This document shows, piece by piece, positions 7,544 to 14,348 of a stretch of DNA of 20,034 bases. The position numbers were made by a program, and so were the translations under genes. The stretch spans positions 1-20,034 of the IMG/VR virus record IMGVR_UViG_3300007346_000342. One strand, 5' to 3'. Within the stretch, counting starts at the first letter, position 1. Each line of letters opens with the position of its first letter. This DNA is from a virus. Below the pieces are notes generated by a model that had not been told where the DNA came from, ran no database searches, and saw nothing but the letters and a program-made list of their open reading frames with translations.

Positions 7544-7729
7544 ATGGCTATTTATAGGTGTAAGTTAAGCGGCAACACTGTAGAGTTTGTTTTACCTCAC
7601 GACATTGAGTCAATGAAAGGACATGAAGGATATGTTCGTATTGACCAAGAAGAAAAAGAAGAAGAAGCAAGGGTAAATATCCCGTTCATGGCACCGAAAA
7701 AGAAACTTGGTCGCCCCAAAAAGTCTTAA
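7544..7729 (+). CDS. Small hypothetical protein with basic AT-hook-like tail
   Basis: The product is 61 aa, starting after GAGG with 5-nt spacing. The N-terminus (MAIYRCKLSGNTVEF) forms a likely beta hairpin, and a short E/K-rich acidic run (DQEEKEEEAR) follows. The C-terminus is a Lys/Pro-rich tail, PKKKLGRPKKS, containing the GRP core of an AT hook flanked by lysines, although the preceding Arg of the canonical RGRP is Leu-Gly here. Similar small proteins occur beside coat genes of uncultured podophages, but I know of no function. Minor-groove DNA binding is a guess based only on the tail. Confidence 0.75.
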   Translation: MAIYRCKLSGNTVEFVLPHDIESMKGHEGYVRIDQEEKEEEARVNIPFMAPKKKLGRPKKS

Positions 7730-7738
7730 AGGTTTAAT

Positions 7739-7852
7739 ATGAAACTCAAGAAAAAAGCCAAAAAGCAACCTGTTCCTAAAGGTTATCACCGTATGCCTGA
7801 CGGAAGTTTGATGAAAAACAGTGAGCATAAAAAATACTCGAAAGGTAAATGA
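7739..7852 (+). CDS. 37-aa lysine-rich small protein
   Basis: ATG at 7739 follows AAAGG (7728-7732) and the frame runs 37 codons to TGA at 7850-7852. It contains 12 Lys and 1 Arg against 2 acidic residues. After a KKKAKK start it has a compact PVPKGYHRMPDGSLM core, a pattern seen in tiny phage proteins (GYHRMPDG). Its stop overlaps the next ATG (TGATG). The regular spacing, ribosome binding site and coupling argue that it is a real gene despite its size. Function is unknown; its charge suggests nucleic-acid or capsid-interior binding. Confidence 0.65.
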   Translation: MKLKKKAKKQPVPKGYHRMPDGSLMKNSEHKKYSKGK

Positions 7853-8004
7853 TGAAAGGTCAAAAGAAAGTAGCTAAAGTAATGCGCGAGTACAAGGCAG
7901 GAAGTCTACATTCTGGAAAGAAGGGGCCGGTTGTTAAGTCACGAAAGCAGGCCGTGGCTATTGCTCTTTCTGAGGCAGGAATGGCGAAGAAGAAAAAGAA
8001 ATGA
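7852..8004 (+). CDS. 50-aa basic protein resembling DUF6496
   Basis: ATG at 7852 overlaps the previous stop; 50 codons end at TGA 8002-8004. The body KVMREYKAGSLHSGKKGPVV followed by KSRKQAVAIALSEAG closely matches the pattern I know for DUF6496 small proteins (KVM.E...G.L.S......V..RKQA.AIALSEA), which are found in bacteria and phages. The tail is KKKKK. It has 14 Lys and 2 Arg against 2 Glu. The RKQAVAIALSEAG segment is a likely helix. Family function is unknown. Confidence 0.8.
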   Translation: MKGQKKVAKVMREYKAGSLHSGKKGPVVKSRKQAVAIALSEAGMAKKKKK

Positions 8005-8147
8005 AAGGTTTATACGCAAATATCCATGCCAAACGCGCCAGGATCAAGGCAGGAAGCGGCGAGAAGATGCGTAAGGTAGGTAGCAAAGGATCACCTACTG
8101 CCGCTGCGTTTAAGGCCGCCAAAAAGACCGCTAAACGAGGCAAATAA
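8001..8147 (+). CDS. 48-aa basic small phage protein
   Basis: ATG at 8001 overlaps the preceding stop (ATGA) and 48 codons end at TAA 8145-8147. The sequence GLYANIHAKRARIKAGSGEK followed by MRKVGSKGSPTAAAFKAA is a pattern repeatedly seen in small uncharacterised proteins of environmental podophages, which supports a real gene. It has 11 Lys and 4 Arg against 1 Glu. There is no membrane segment or cysteine. It is coupled to the next gene by TAATG. Function is unknown; virion association or DNA binding is plausible given the charge and the late, coat-proximal position. Confidence 0.78.
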   Translation: MKGLYANIHAKRARIKAGSGEKMRKVGSKGSPTAAAFKAAKKTAKRGK

Positions 8148-8419
8148 TGGTTAAACGAGGCAAAGAAACCTTTGAAGGGTTTAATAAACCGAAAAGGACT
8201 CCAAATCATCCGACCAAAAGTCATGCCGTTTTAGCAAAGTCCGGTGAGACAGTTAAACTAATTCGCTTTGGTCAACAAGGTGTTTCTGGTTCTCCTTACA
8301 AAGAAGGCGAAAGCAAGGCAGACAAGGCTCGCAGGAAATCTTTTAAGGCCAGACATGCTAAAAACATAGCTAAAGGGAAGATGAGCGCGGCTTATTGGGC
8401 TGATAAATCTAAGTGGTAA
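8147..8419 (+). CDS. 90-aa basic conserved phage protein
   Basis: ATG at 8147 overlaps the preceding TAA. The N-terminus is FNKPKRTPNHPTKSHAVLAK. The C-terminal two-thirds carries a highly patterned block: KLIRFGQQGVSGSP, then ESKADKARRKSFKARHAKNI and AKGKMSAAYWADKSKW. I recognise this block as recurring in many environmental phages without known function. It is rich in Lys/Arg with no acidic patch. The C-terminal aromatic/basic helix pair looks like a nucleic-acid or capsid contact. It is the last of five small genes between the coat terminator and the tail genes, and a 73-nt control region follows. Confidence 0.82.
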   Translation: MVKRGKETFEGFNKPKRTPNHPTKSHAVLAKSGETVKLIRFGQQGVSGSPYKEGESKADKARRKSFKARHAKNIAKGKMSAAYWADKSKW

Positions 8420-8448
8420 AGATAGTCTAAGTTGTGGTATTTTATTGA

Positions 8449-8499
8449 TAGGTGACAACCCGCATGGGCCTCCTTGACATAAAGGATAGATAATGCGGG
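8449..8499 (+). promoter_or_regulatory. Candidate translational control element (nested hairpins over SD and start)
   Basis: CCCGCAT (8459-8465) pairs exactly with ATGCGGG (8493-8499), which contains the start codon of the next gene. Inside it, TCCTT (8471-8475) pairs with AAGGA (8482-8486), the Shine-Dalgarno of the same gene, around a 6-nt loop. Together they would hide both the ribosome binding site and the AUG. A nine-codon ORF runs through the structure. Either stem alone could occur by chance; their nesting around a start is the notable part. Confidence 0.4.
8464..8493 (+). CDS. Possible 9-aa leader peptide (MGLLDIKDR)
   Basis: ATG at 8464 is preceded by AGGTGA (8450-8455) with 8-nt spacing. 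Nine codons encode MGLLDIKDR, and the TAA (8491-8493) overlaps the ATG at 8493 as TAATG, the same junction type as between other genes here. Ribosomes translating it would unfold the hairpin at 8459-8499 and could reinitiate on the next gene. The ORF is too short for coding statistics, so conservation would decide it. Confidence 0.4.
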   Translation: MGLLDIKDR

Positions 8500-8828
8500 A
8501 AATTTCTGTAGGCACTGCACCGACTGCTGGATCAACCTCGACACTTTATACAGTGCCGACAGGTTATCGTGCGCTATGGAATCTTTCGTACATGCACAAT
8601 ACTTCAGGGTCTACCAAGTATTTAACTTTATCTTGGTATGACTCTAGTGAATCGGCTACTTACGACATTCTTAGTCAGTACAACTTCAACTCAAAAGACT
8701 ACATCAAGTTTGATGGTGGGTCTTATGTTGTTTTAGAAGAAGGCGATCAGGTAAGAGTTACTCCTGAGAGTGGCAGTACGTTTACTGTTCTCCTTACTTT
8801 TGTAATTAAGGGAAATCAAAGAGAATGA
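8493..8828 (+). CDS. Beta-rich small virion-type protein, hypothetical
   Basis: The product is 111 aa with alternating beta-strand patterns throughout: TLYTVPTGYRALWNLSYMHN, then SGSTKYLTLSWYDSS, YVVLEEGDQVRVTPE, and a final hydrophobic strand TFTVLLTFVIKG. The TVPTGYRA...N.SGS...TL.W pattern resembles small jelly-roll-like proteins encoded between coat and adaptor genes in environmental phages, often annotated as structural. A decoration or head-completion role is inferred from position only. Its start lies in a possible translational switch (8449-8499) and its end overlaps the adaptor gene as ATGA. Confidence 0.8.
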   Translation: MREISVGTAPTAGSTSTLYTVPTGYRALWNLSYMHNTSGSTKYLTLSWYDSSESATYDILSQYNFNSKDYIKFDGGSYVVLEEGDQVRVTPESGSTFTVLLTFVIKGNQRE

Positions 8829-9478
8829 GCGCGACTTATTTAGATTGCGTCAATGACGTTCTTGTACGCCTAAGAGAAGCACAGGTTTCTACTGTTACGC
8901 AAACCGCATATTCTTCATTGATAGGTAAGTTTGTCAATGATGCAAAGCGAGCAGTTGAAGACTCATATAACTGGAACGTCTTATTACAGAACGTCAGCAT
9001 TTCCACGGTTGCAGGGATAAACACATATTCTGTTACTGGCAGTGGAATGAAGTTTCGCGTAACAGATGCTATTAATGTTACCGCATTTATCCCGCTTCAG
9101 AATATCTCGTATGCTGAAATGAACAGATATACGAGCTTTGGGACTCCTGATAATACGATACCTGTTTACTATGCTTTCAACGGAGTTGATGCTAGTTACG
9201 ATACAAAAGTAACTGTTTATCCTACTCCTGATGTTGCGTATGTATTGAAGTTTTCGTTGATTATCCCACAGGATGATCTTTCATCGGATTCTACTGTTGT
9301 ACAGGTTCCTAGCGAATTAGTCATACAAAACGCATACGCTAGGGCAATTGTTGAGCGTGGCGAAGACGGAGGCTTGAGTAGTTCTGAAGCATACTCACTG
9401 TATCGTCAGATGCTTTCTGATTACATTGCATTAGAAGCCACCCGTTACCCAGAATCACAAGAGTTTGTGGCGACATAA
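8825..9478 (+). CDS. Tail tubular protein A-like head-tail adaptor
   Basis: The product is 217 aa. The N-terminus (MSATYLDCVNDVLVRLREAQV...KFVNDAKRAVEDSYNWNVL) is the helical start typical of podovirus adaptor proteins (T7 gp11 / P22 gp4 role). A beta-rich middle follows, then VYPTPDVAYVLKFSLIIPQDDL and a C-terminal helical segment (ELVIQNAYARAIVERGEDGG...LYRQMLSDYIALE). This protein forms the ring joining portal to tail nozzle. It overlaps the previous gene by 4 nt (ATGA) and the nozzle gene by 1 nt (TAATG). Length and partner order agree with the family. Confidence 0.87.
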   Translation: MSATYLDCVNDVLVRLREAQVSTVTQTAYSSLIGKFVNDAKRAVEDSYNWNVLLQNVSISTVAGINTYSVTGSGMKFRVTDAINVTAFIPLQNISYAEMNRYTSFGTPDNTIPVYYAFNGVDASYDTKVTVYPTPDVAYVLKFSLIIPQDDLSSDSTVVQVPSELVIQNAYARAIVERGEDGGLSSSEAYSLYRQMLSDYIALEATRYPESQEFVAT

Positions 9479-11037
9479 TGGCGCAAGCACTTCAAATCTT
9501 CAGTATCTCAGCGCCAGGGTTTTATGGATTAAATACCCAAGACTCTCCGTTAGACCTGTCCGCTGGATTTGCGCTTAGAGCAAATAATTGCATTATTGAC
9601 CAATACGGACGCATTGGCTGTAGAAAAGGCTATGCCAACATCAATGCTTCTTCAGGTAATTTAGGTGCAAATGACGTTGGTGCTATACATGAGTTAATAG
9701 AGTCAGATGGCACTTCAACGGTTTTGTTTGCTGGAAACAATAAGCTATTCAAATTTGACGGAAGCAATAACGTAGTTGAATTGACTTATGGTGGGGGCGG
9801 TTCTGCTCCTTCGATTTCTGCGAACAATTGGTCTATTGCCACATTAAACAATATAGCTTACTTCTTTCAAACAGGACACGATCCGTTAATTTATGATCCA
9901 AGTGTAAGCACTACTACATATCGTCGTGTTACTGAAAAGTCTGGTTATGTTGGAACCGTTCCTTCTGCGAACATAGTTGTTAGCGCATACGGTAGATTAT
10001 GGGCGGCTAGTACGTCATCAAACAAAGTCACAGTTTACTTTTCAGATTTGCTTGCCGGTCATGTTTGGTCAACTGGAACGGCTGGCAGTTTAGACATATC
10101 CCGCGTGTGGGGTAACGGTGTAGACGAAATACAAAGTCTTGCTGCCCACAATGGACGACTGTTTATCTTTGGCCGTAATCAGATTCTTGTTTACGACAAC
10201 CCGACTACACCACAAGATTTAGTACAAAGTGACTCTATTATTGGCACAGGTTGTATTGCCAGAGACAGTGTTAAAGCAATAGGAACAGACATTCTGTTCT
10301 TGTCTAACACCGGCGTTCGATCTTTGATGAGAACGATCCAGGAGAAGTCTCTGCCGTTTCGAGACTTGTCAAAGAATGTGCGTAACGACTTAATGTCTAT
10401 CGTTGCAACAGAAGATTTAACGCAAATAAAGTCAGTGTTCTCTGAAGTCAATGCCTTTTACTTACTGACATTGCCATCTGTTAAACAGATTTATTGCTTT
10501 GATACAAGAGGCCAATTACAAGACGGTTCTTCTAGGGTAACAGTATGGGATTCGATAAATCCTAAATCTCTTTACTCTAAGAGAAATGGCGATTTGTTGT
10601 TTGGTCAAACCGGATACATATCGTTGTATTCAACATATAGAGATAACGGAAGTATTTACAGGATTCAGTATTACACCAACCACGCAGACCTGGGTAACGT
10701 CGCACAAACATCAGTATTGAAGAAATTGACGGTTGTAATTATCGGCGGGTCAAGTCAATACGTAACATTCAAGTGGGCTTTTGACTTCGATCAAAACTAT
10801 TTGTCAGACAATGCTTTTATTCCGACTCAAAGTGTTTCTGAATACGGAATAGCAGAATATGGAGCAAATGCATCACCTATTGCTTATTACAGCGGTGGTA
10901 TTGCTTTGAGAACATTGTCTGTTAGTGCAACTGGCGCTGGCAAGATAGTACAAACTGGATATGAAGCAGACATTGATGGTGATGTGTTAAGTATTCAGAA
11001 GATTGAAATTCAGGCTAAAAACGGAAAACTTAGTTAG
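9478..11037 (+). CDS. Tail nozzle protein (tail tubular protein B / P22 gp10-like role)
   Basis: The product is 519 aa and nearly all beta. The start PGFYGLNTQDSPLDLSAGFA followed by NNCIIDQYGRIGCRKGY is the characteristic opening of podovirus nozzle or stabilisation proteins. Repeated blade-like units follow, such as IHELIESDGTSTVLFAGNNKLFKF and LAAHNGRLFIFGRNQILVYD. Next come GTGCIARDSVKAIGTDILFLS and SNTGVRSL, a well-kept motif of this group. The protein forms the hexameric tube tip below the adaptor and contacts fibres. It is shorter than T7 gp12 (about 790 aa) and close to P22 gp10-type lengths. It is immediately after the adaptor gene, as expected. Confidence 0.87.
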   Translation: MAQALQIFSISAPGFYGLNTQDSPLDLSAGFALRANNCIIDQYGRIGCRKGYANINASSGNLGANDVGAIHELIESDGTSTVLFAGNNKLFKFDGSNNVVELTYGGGGSAPSISANNWSIATLNNIAYFFQTGHDPLIYDPSVSTTTYRRVTEKSGYVGTVPSANIVVSAYGRLWAASTSSNKVTVYFSDLLAGHVWSTGTAGSLDISRVWGNGVDEIQSLAAHNGRLFIFGRNQILVYDNPTTPQDLVQSDSIIGTGCIARDSVKAIGTDILFLSNTGVRSLMRTIQEKSLPFRDLSKNVRNDLMSIVATEDLTQIKSVFSEVNAFYLLTLPSVKQIYCFDTRGQLQDGSSRVTVWDSINPKSLYSKRNGDLLFGQTGYISLYSTYRDNGSIYRIQYYTNHADLGNVAQTSVLKKLTVVIIGGSSQYVTFKWAFDFDQNYLSDNAFIPTQSVSEYGIAEYGANASPIAYYSGGIALRTLSVSATGAGKIVQTGYEADIDGDVLSIQKIEIQAKNGKLS

Positions 11038-11045
11038 GGCATATT

Positions 11046-11738
11046 ATGAGCAACTACGTCAAAAGCACAAACTTTGCCTCAAAAGATACTTTACCTTCTG
11101 GCGACTCTAATAAGATCGTCAAGGGTACTGAGATTGACACAGAGTTTAATAACATTGCCACCGCTATTTCTACTAAAGCAGATTTATCAGGGCCAACTTT
11201 TACTGGTTCCCCTGTTCTTCCAACGGGAACAACTGGTGTAACGCAATCATCCTCTGATGATAGTACAAAGTTAGCAACTACTGCGTTTGTTCAAGATGTG
11301 GCTGACTTAATTAAATCAGCTTTGTATCCTGTTGGGTCTATTTACTGTAACGCAACTAGCTCAACTAACCCTGCAACATTGTTAGGGTTTGGCACATGGA
11401 CTGCTTTTGGTTCTGGTCGGGTAATGGTTGGTGATGGCGGTGGATTTACTGCTGGAAATACAGGTGGTTCTGCCGACGCAATAGTAGTTAGTCACTCGCA
11501 TACAGCAACTTCATCAGTATCCGATCCTGGTCACGCGCACTATGCTGATTTAAATGCTGGTGGTACAAATACTTTTTATGTTGCCGGTCAAGCAGGTAGC
11601 ACAGCATCACAACTATTAACAAAATCTGCTACTACTGGTGTAACCGTTAGCACTTCTATTTCTACAGAAGGTAGCTCTGGAACAAATGCTAACCTACAAC
11701 CGTATATTGTGGTGTATATGTGGAAACGAACTGCTTAA
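11046..11738 (+). CDS. Tail-tip/collar-type short fibre protein
   Basis: The product is 230 aa. The N-terminus is a short attachment-like segment, followed by a fibre repeat (ADLSGPTFTGSPVLPTGTTG) and a DDSTKLATTAFVQ helix that is common in phage tail fibres. The C-terminal domain (about 93-230) has YPVGSIYCNATSSTNPATLL, GFGTWTAFGSGRVMVG, SHSHT, GHAH and the end NLQPYIVVYMWKR. These match the baseplate/short-fibre C-terminal domain seen in T4 gp10 and tail-collar proteins, where histidine pairs can bind metal. It is probably a second receptor-contact fibre or nozzle plug. Its 3' end overlaps the next GTG start by 19 nt. Confidence 0.85.
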   Translation: MSNYVKSTNFASKDTLPSGDSNKIVKGTEIDTEFNNIATAISTKADLSGPTFTGSPVLPTGTTGVTQSSSDDSTKLATTAFVQDVADLIKSALYPVGSIYCNATSSTNPATLLGFGTWTAFGSGRVMVGDGGGFTAGNTGGSADAIVVSHSHTATSSVSDPGHAHYADLNAGGTNTFYVAGQAGSTASQLLTKSATTGVTVSTSISTEGSSGTNANLQPYIVVYMWKRTA

Positions 11739-12016
11739 AACAACCGGTTATCAAGAACGAGAATTACATTGTATATGTTGAAATGGTGCAAGGATTAACA
11801 TTCATTCACATGGATGTGTTTAAGTGGAACAAAAGTATTAAGAAAGAATTCGTAAAGACATGGAAAGAGTGGGCTGGTAAACATAAACCTTTGTATGCGA
11901 TGCCGTTTATAGATGACGAAAAGATGCACAAATGGTCAATTATTACTGGATTTGAGTTGTTACAGTATCAAAAGTGTTTAGATGGAATAACGAGAAAGTT
12001 GTATATCTGGAGATAG
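11720..12016 (+). CDS. Small hypothetical protein between fibre and ejection genes
   Basis: The product is 98 aa from a GTG at 11720, inside the end of the fibre gene; an in-frame ATG lies at residue 22 (MVQGLTFIH). It has a compact alpha/beta pattern: strand FIHMDVFKW, helix KSIKKEFVKTWKEW, then PLYAMPFIDDEKMHKWSIITGFELL and a final strand RKLYIW. The K/M.KW....GFEL stretch recalls the last helix-strand of GNAT acetyltransferases, but the acetyl-CoA loop is absent, so at most it would be a reduced relative. The position matches where T7 carries the small gp13 virion gene. Function is not recognised. Confidence 0.7.
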   Translation: METNCLKQPVIKNENYIVYVEMVQGLTFIHMDVFKWNKSIKKEFVKTWKEWAGKHKPLYAMPFIDDEKMHKWSIITGFELLQYQKCLDGITRKLYIWR

Positions 12017-12019
12017 ATT

Positions 12020-13099
12020 ATGGGTGATATTGTCGGTTCAGTTTTTGGCTTTATGGGTGCGAAAGAGCAGGCTAAAGCATCACAAGCCGCTGCTCAAACC
12101 TCTGCTAATGCACAATTAGAAGCCGCTAGAATTGCTGCCGAAGAAGCTCGGTTCCGGCCAATAGGGATTACTACTAGGTTCGGCACATCCGAGTTTGGGT
12201 ATGATCCCACCACTGGGCGCGTATCAACTGCTGGCTATACGGTTTCTCCAGAGCTAAAGGCTTATCAAGATCGGATTATGGCCCTTACCGGTCAAGGTCT
12301 TGGATTTGCTGAACAAGCTCCTGGTTTATATGCACCATTACAGACTGCTGCGACAGGGCTGTTTGGATTAGGCCAACAATATCTCGCAGAATCTCCTGAA
12401 CAAGCTGCCCAACGGTACATAGCACAACAGCAAGAACTTCTCGCCCCCTCCAGAGAGCGACAGTTTGCTCAACTGCAAAACCGTTTATTCCAGACTGGTA
12501 GGGGGGGATTATCTGTCGGAGCTACTGGTGAACGTCCTAGCGGAGCTGCTGGTCTTGGGGCCACTACTCCTGAGATGGAAGCCTACTACAATGCCTTAGC
12601 GCAGCAAGACAGACAATTGGCGGCTCAAGCCATGCAAGCCGGACAACAACAGACTCAATTTGGTGCTGGACTGTTCGGAACTGGTGCTGGATTGTTAGGC
12701 GGTTATGGTCAAGGTCTTACGGGCGCTTACGCTCCGTTTGCAACCGGTCTTGGCACTGCTGGACAGATTGAGGCTCTTGGTATGGAACCGCTTAATATAG
12801 GCGCTCAATTAGGAGGTCGTATTGCAAGTTCTACTGGAGCGCAAGCATTGTTATCTGGTGGCTTAGGTGCTGCGCGTACATTACAAGGCCCGATGAGCTA
12901 CAGCCCCACGGCAGGCTTATTACAAAGTCTTGGAAGGTCTGTGTCTGGTTATGGTGGGTTTGGTATAGGTTCTACGGGTGCCGCCCCTACTTTCGGAAGT
13001 TTTGATCCATATTCATACTTACCTAATATGCCTGGAAATCCTTATATAAGTGATTTTACTGGAAGTTACAATCCTTTAGCCATCGGCGGATTGGAATAA
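12020..13099 (+). CDS. Ejection / internal virion protein 1 (Gly/Ala/Gln-rich)
   Basis: The product is 359 aa, starting after GGAGA. The N-terminus (GDIVGSVFGFMGAKEQAKAS) has the Gly/hydrophobic patch and then the Ala/Gln-rich helix (about 18-45) that begin many podovirus DNA-ejection proteins. The middle is Gln/Ala/Glu helical with QEL.APSRERQFAQLQNRLFQTGRGGLS, a recurring element of this type. The C-terminal half is Gly-rich and low-complexity (GAGLFGTGAGLLGGYGQG). It is the first of three consecutive large late genes after the tail genes, the same place as the internal virion proteins of T7 and P22. No enzymatic motif is visible. Confidence 0.8.
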   Translation: MGDIVGSVFGFMGAKEQAKASQAAAQTSANAQLEAARIAAEEARFRPIGITTRFGTSEFGYDPTTGRVSTAGYTVSPELKAYQDRIMALTGQGLGFAEQAPGLYAPLQTAATGLFGLGQQYLAESPEQAAQRYIAQQQELLAPSRERQFAQLQNRLFQTGRGGLSVGATGERPSGAAGLGATTPEMEAYYNALAQQDRQLAAQAMQAGQQQTQFGAGLFGTGAGLLGGYGQGLTGAYAPFATGLGTAGQIEALGMEPLNIGAQLGGRIASSTGAQALLSGGLGAARTLQGPMSYSPTAGLLQSLGRSVSGYGGFGIGSTGAAPTFGSFDPYSYLPNMPGNPYISDFTGSYNPLAIGGLE

Positions 13100-13101
13100 T
13101 C

Positions 13102-14334
13102 ATGGCACAAGACTCTATCGTAGGCGGTTTGTTCGGAATCACACCTGAATCCTTAGATTTGGCTCAACGTCAGCGTGATGAAGCAATGGCGATTCAATAT
13201 GCCGGACTTGATCCAATGCAACGTGCTGCGTATGGAACCTTCCTGGCAGGCCAGCAATTAGGTCGTGGTATTGGTTCTCTGTTAGGCATTGAAGACCCTC
13301 AGTTAAAGATGGTTACTCAACGTCAGCAGATTATGCGTGGTATTGATCCTAATGATCCAGAGGCTCTTTCTAAGGCGTCTATGTTAGCTTCTGAAATGGG
13401 TGATCCTAGACTGGCTGCCGTACTTGCAGAACAAAGACGAAAGGCTCTTGAGTCTCAAGCTCTTGTTGCTCAACGTACCGCTGCCGCCAAACGAGAGCAA
13501 AAAACTGCAATTCCAACGAATATTCAAGAAGCACAATATGTTGCTACTTTACGGAATGATCGTAATCAAATTGCAGCATTAACTGATTCTGAAGTTATGG
13601 CTAGATATGGAATTGAAAAAACTGCCGCATTAGCTAATATTGACGCTCAACTTTCGCAGTTAGTAAAATCTGAAAAACCAGAGTCAAGGTCTGAATTACA
13701 AAAACTTTTGGATGAACTGGCATTATTAGACCCTGTTAAAGACAAGAAAAAATATGATGCTTTGAGTGGAAGAATTAATATTCTTACTACTAGAGCGCCT
13801 GGCACATCTGTTAGCGTTAAACTTCCTCCGCAAGAAAACGAATTTGAAAAAGAGCTTGGTGGAGTTCAGGCAAAACGCGTAGGAAAAAGTTTAGAAAATG
13901 CTGAATCTGCCAAGAAGTCTTTAGATACATTAATGCAAGCAAAAAATATTTTATCGCAGCCTGTTTTTACTGGCCCTCTTGCAAACTTTCAGTCTTCATA
14001 CGGAGCCGCACTTCAATCTCTTGGCATTAAGTTAAAAGATAATGCTGTCGAAAATACTCAGGCTTATGGTGCTTTGATGGCAAAACAAACCGCAGAGATA
14101 ATTAAAAATTTCGGAGCAGGAACAGGTTTGTCTGATGCCGACAGAGAGTATGCGTTAAAAGCCTCTGGTGGTGAAATTAGGATGACAAAAGAAGCATTGT
14201 TAAAGATTATTGATATTAATGAAAGAGCAGCAAGAAATGCGATTTTATACCATAACGAACGAGTTAAGAATATAAAAACAAACATTCCTCTGACCGTTGA
14301 CCTACCTTCATCTCGCTGGACGGTTGTTAAATAA
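13102..14334 (+). CDS. Ejection / internal virion protein 2
   Basis: The product is 410 aa, start 2 nt after the preceding stop. The N-terminus is helical with GIGSLLGIEDPQL and Gln/Arg-rich helices (to about 140). The middle is a charged coiled-coil-like region (KPESRSELQKLLDELALLDP). The C-terminal third carries QAYGALMAKQTAEIIKNFGA then GTGLSDADREYALKASGG and a following helix. I recognise that block from putative DNA-transfer or virion proteins of environmental podophages. No hydrolase motif is seen. It is probably expelled from the head with the DNA as part of the trans-envelope channel, a role inferred from gene order. Confidence 0.78.
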   Translation: MAQDSIVGGLFGITPESLDLAQRQRDEAMAIQYAGLDPMQRAAYGTFLAGQQLGRGIGSLLGIEDPQLKMVTQRQQIMRGIDPNDPEALSKASMLASEMGDPRLAAVLAEQRRKALESQALVAQRTAAAKREQKTAIPTNIQEAQYVATLRNDRNQIAALTDSEVMARYGIEKTAALANIDAQLSQLVKSEKPESRSELQKLLDELALLDPVKDKKKYDALSGRINILTTRAPGTSVSVKLPPQENEFEKELGGVQAKRVGKSLENAESAKKSLDTLMQAKNILSQPVFTGPLANFQSSYGAALQSLGIKLKDNAVENTQAYGALMAKQTAEIIKNFGAGTGLSDADREYALKASGGEIRMTKEALLKIIDINERAARNAILYHNERVKNIKTNIPLTVDLPSSRWTVVK

Positions 14335-14348
14335 TAAAAGGTATATAT

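Noticed and set aside
8474-8479. TTGACA as a sigma70 -35 box
   Set aside because: No -10-like hexamer at 16-18 bp spacing; the bases lie within the leader ORF and hairpin.
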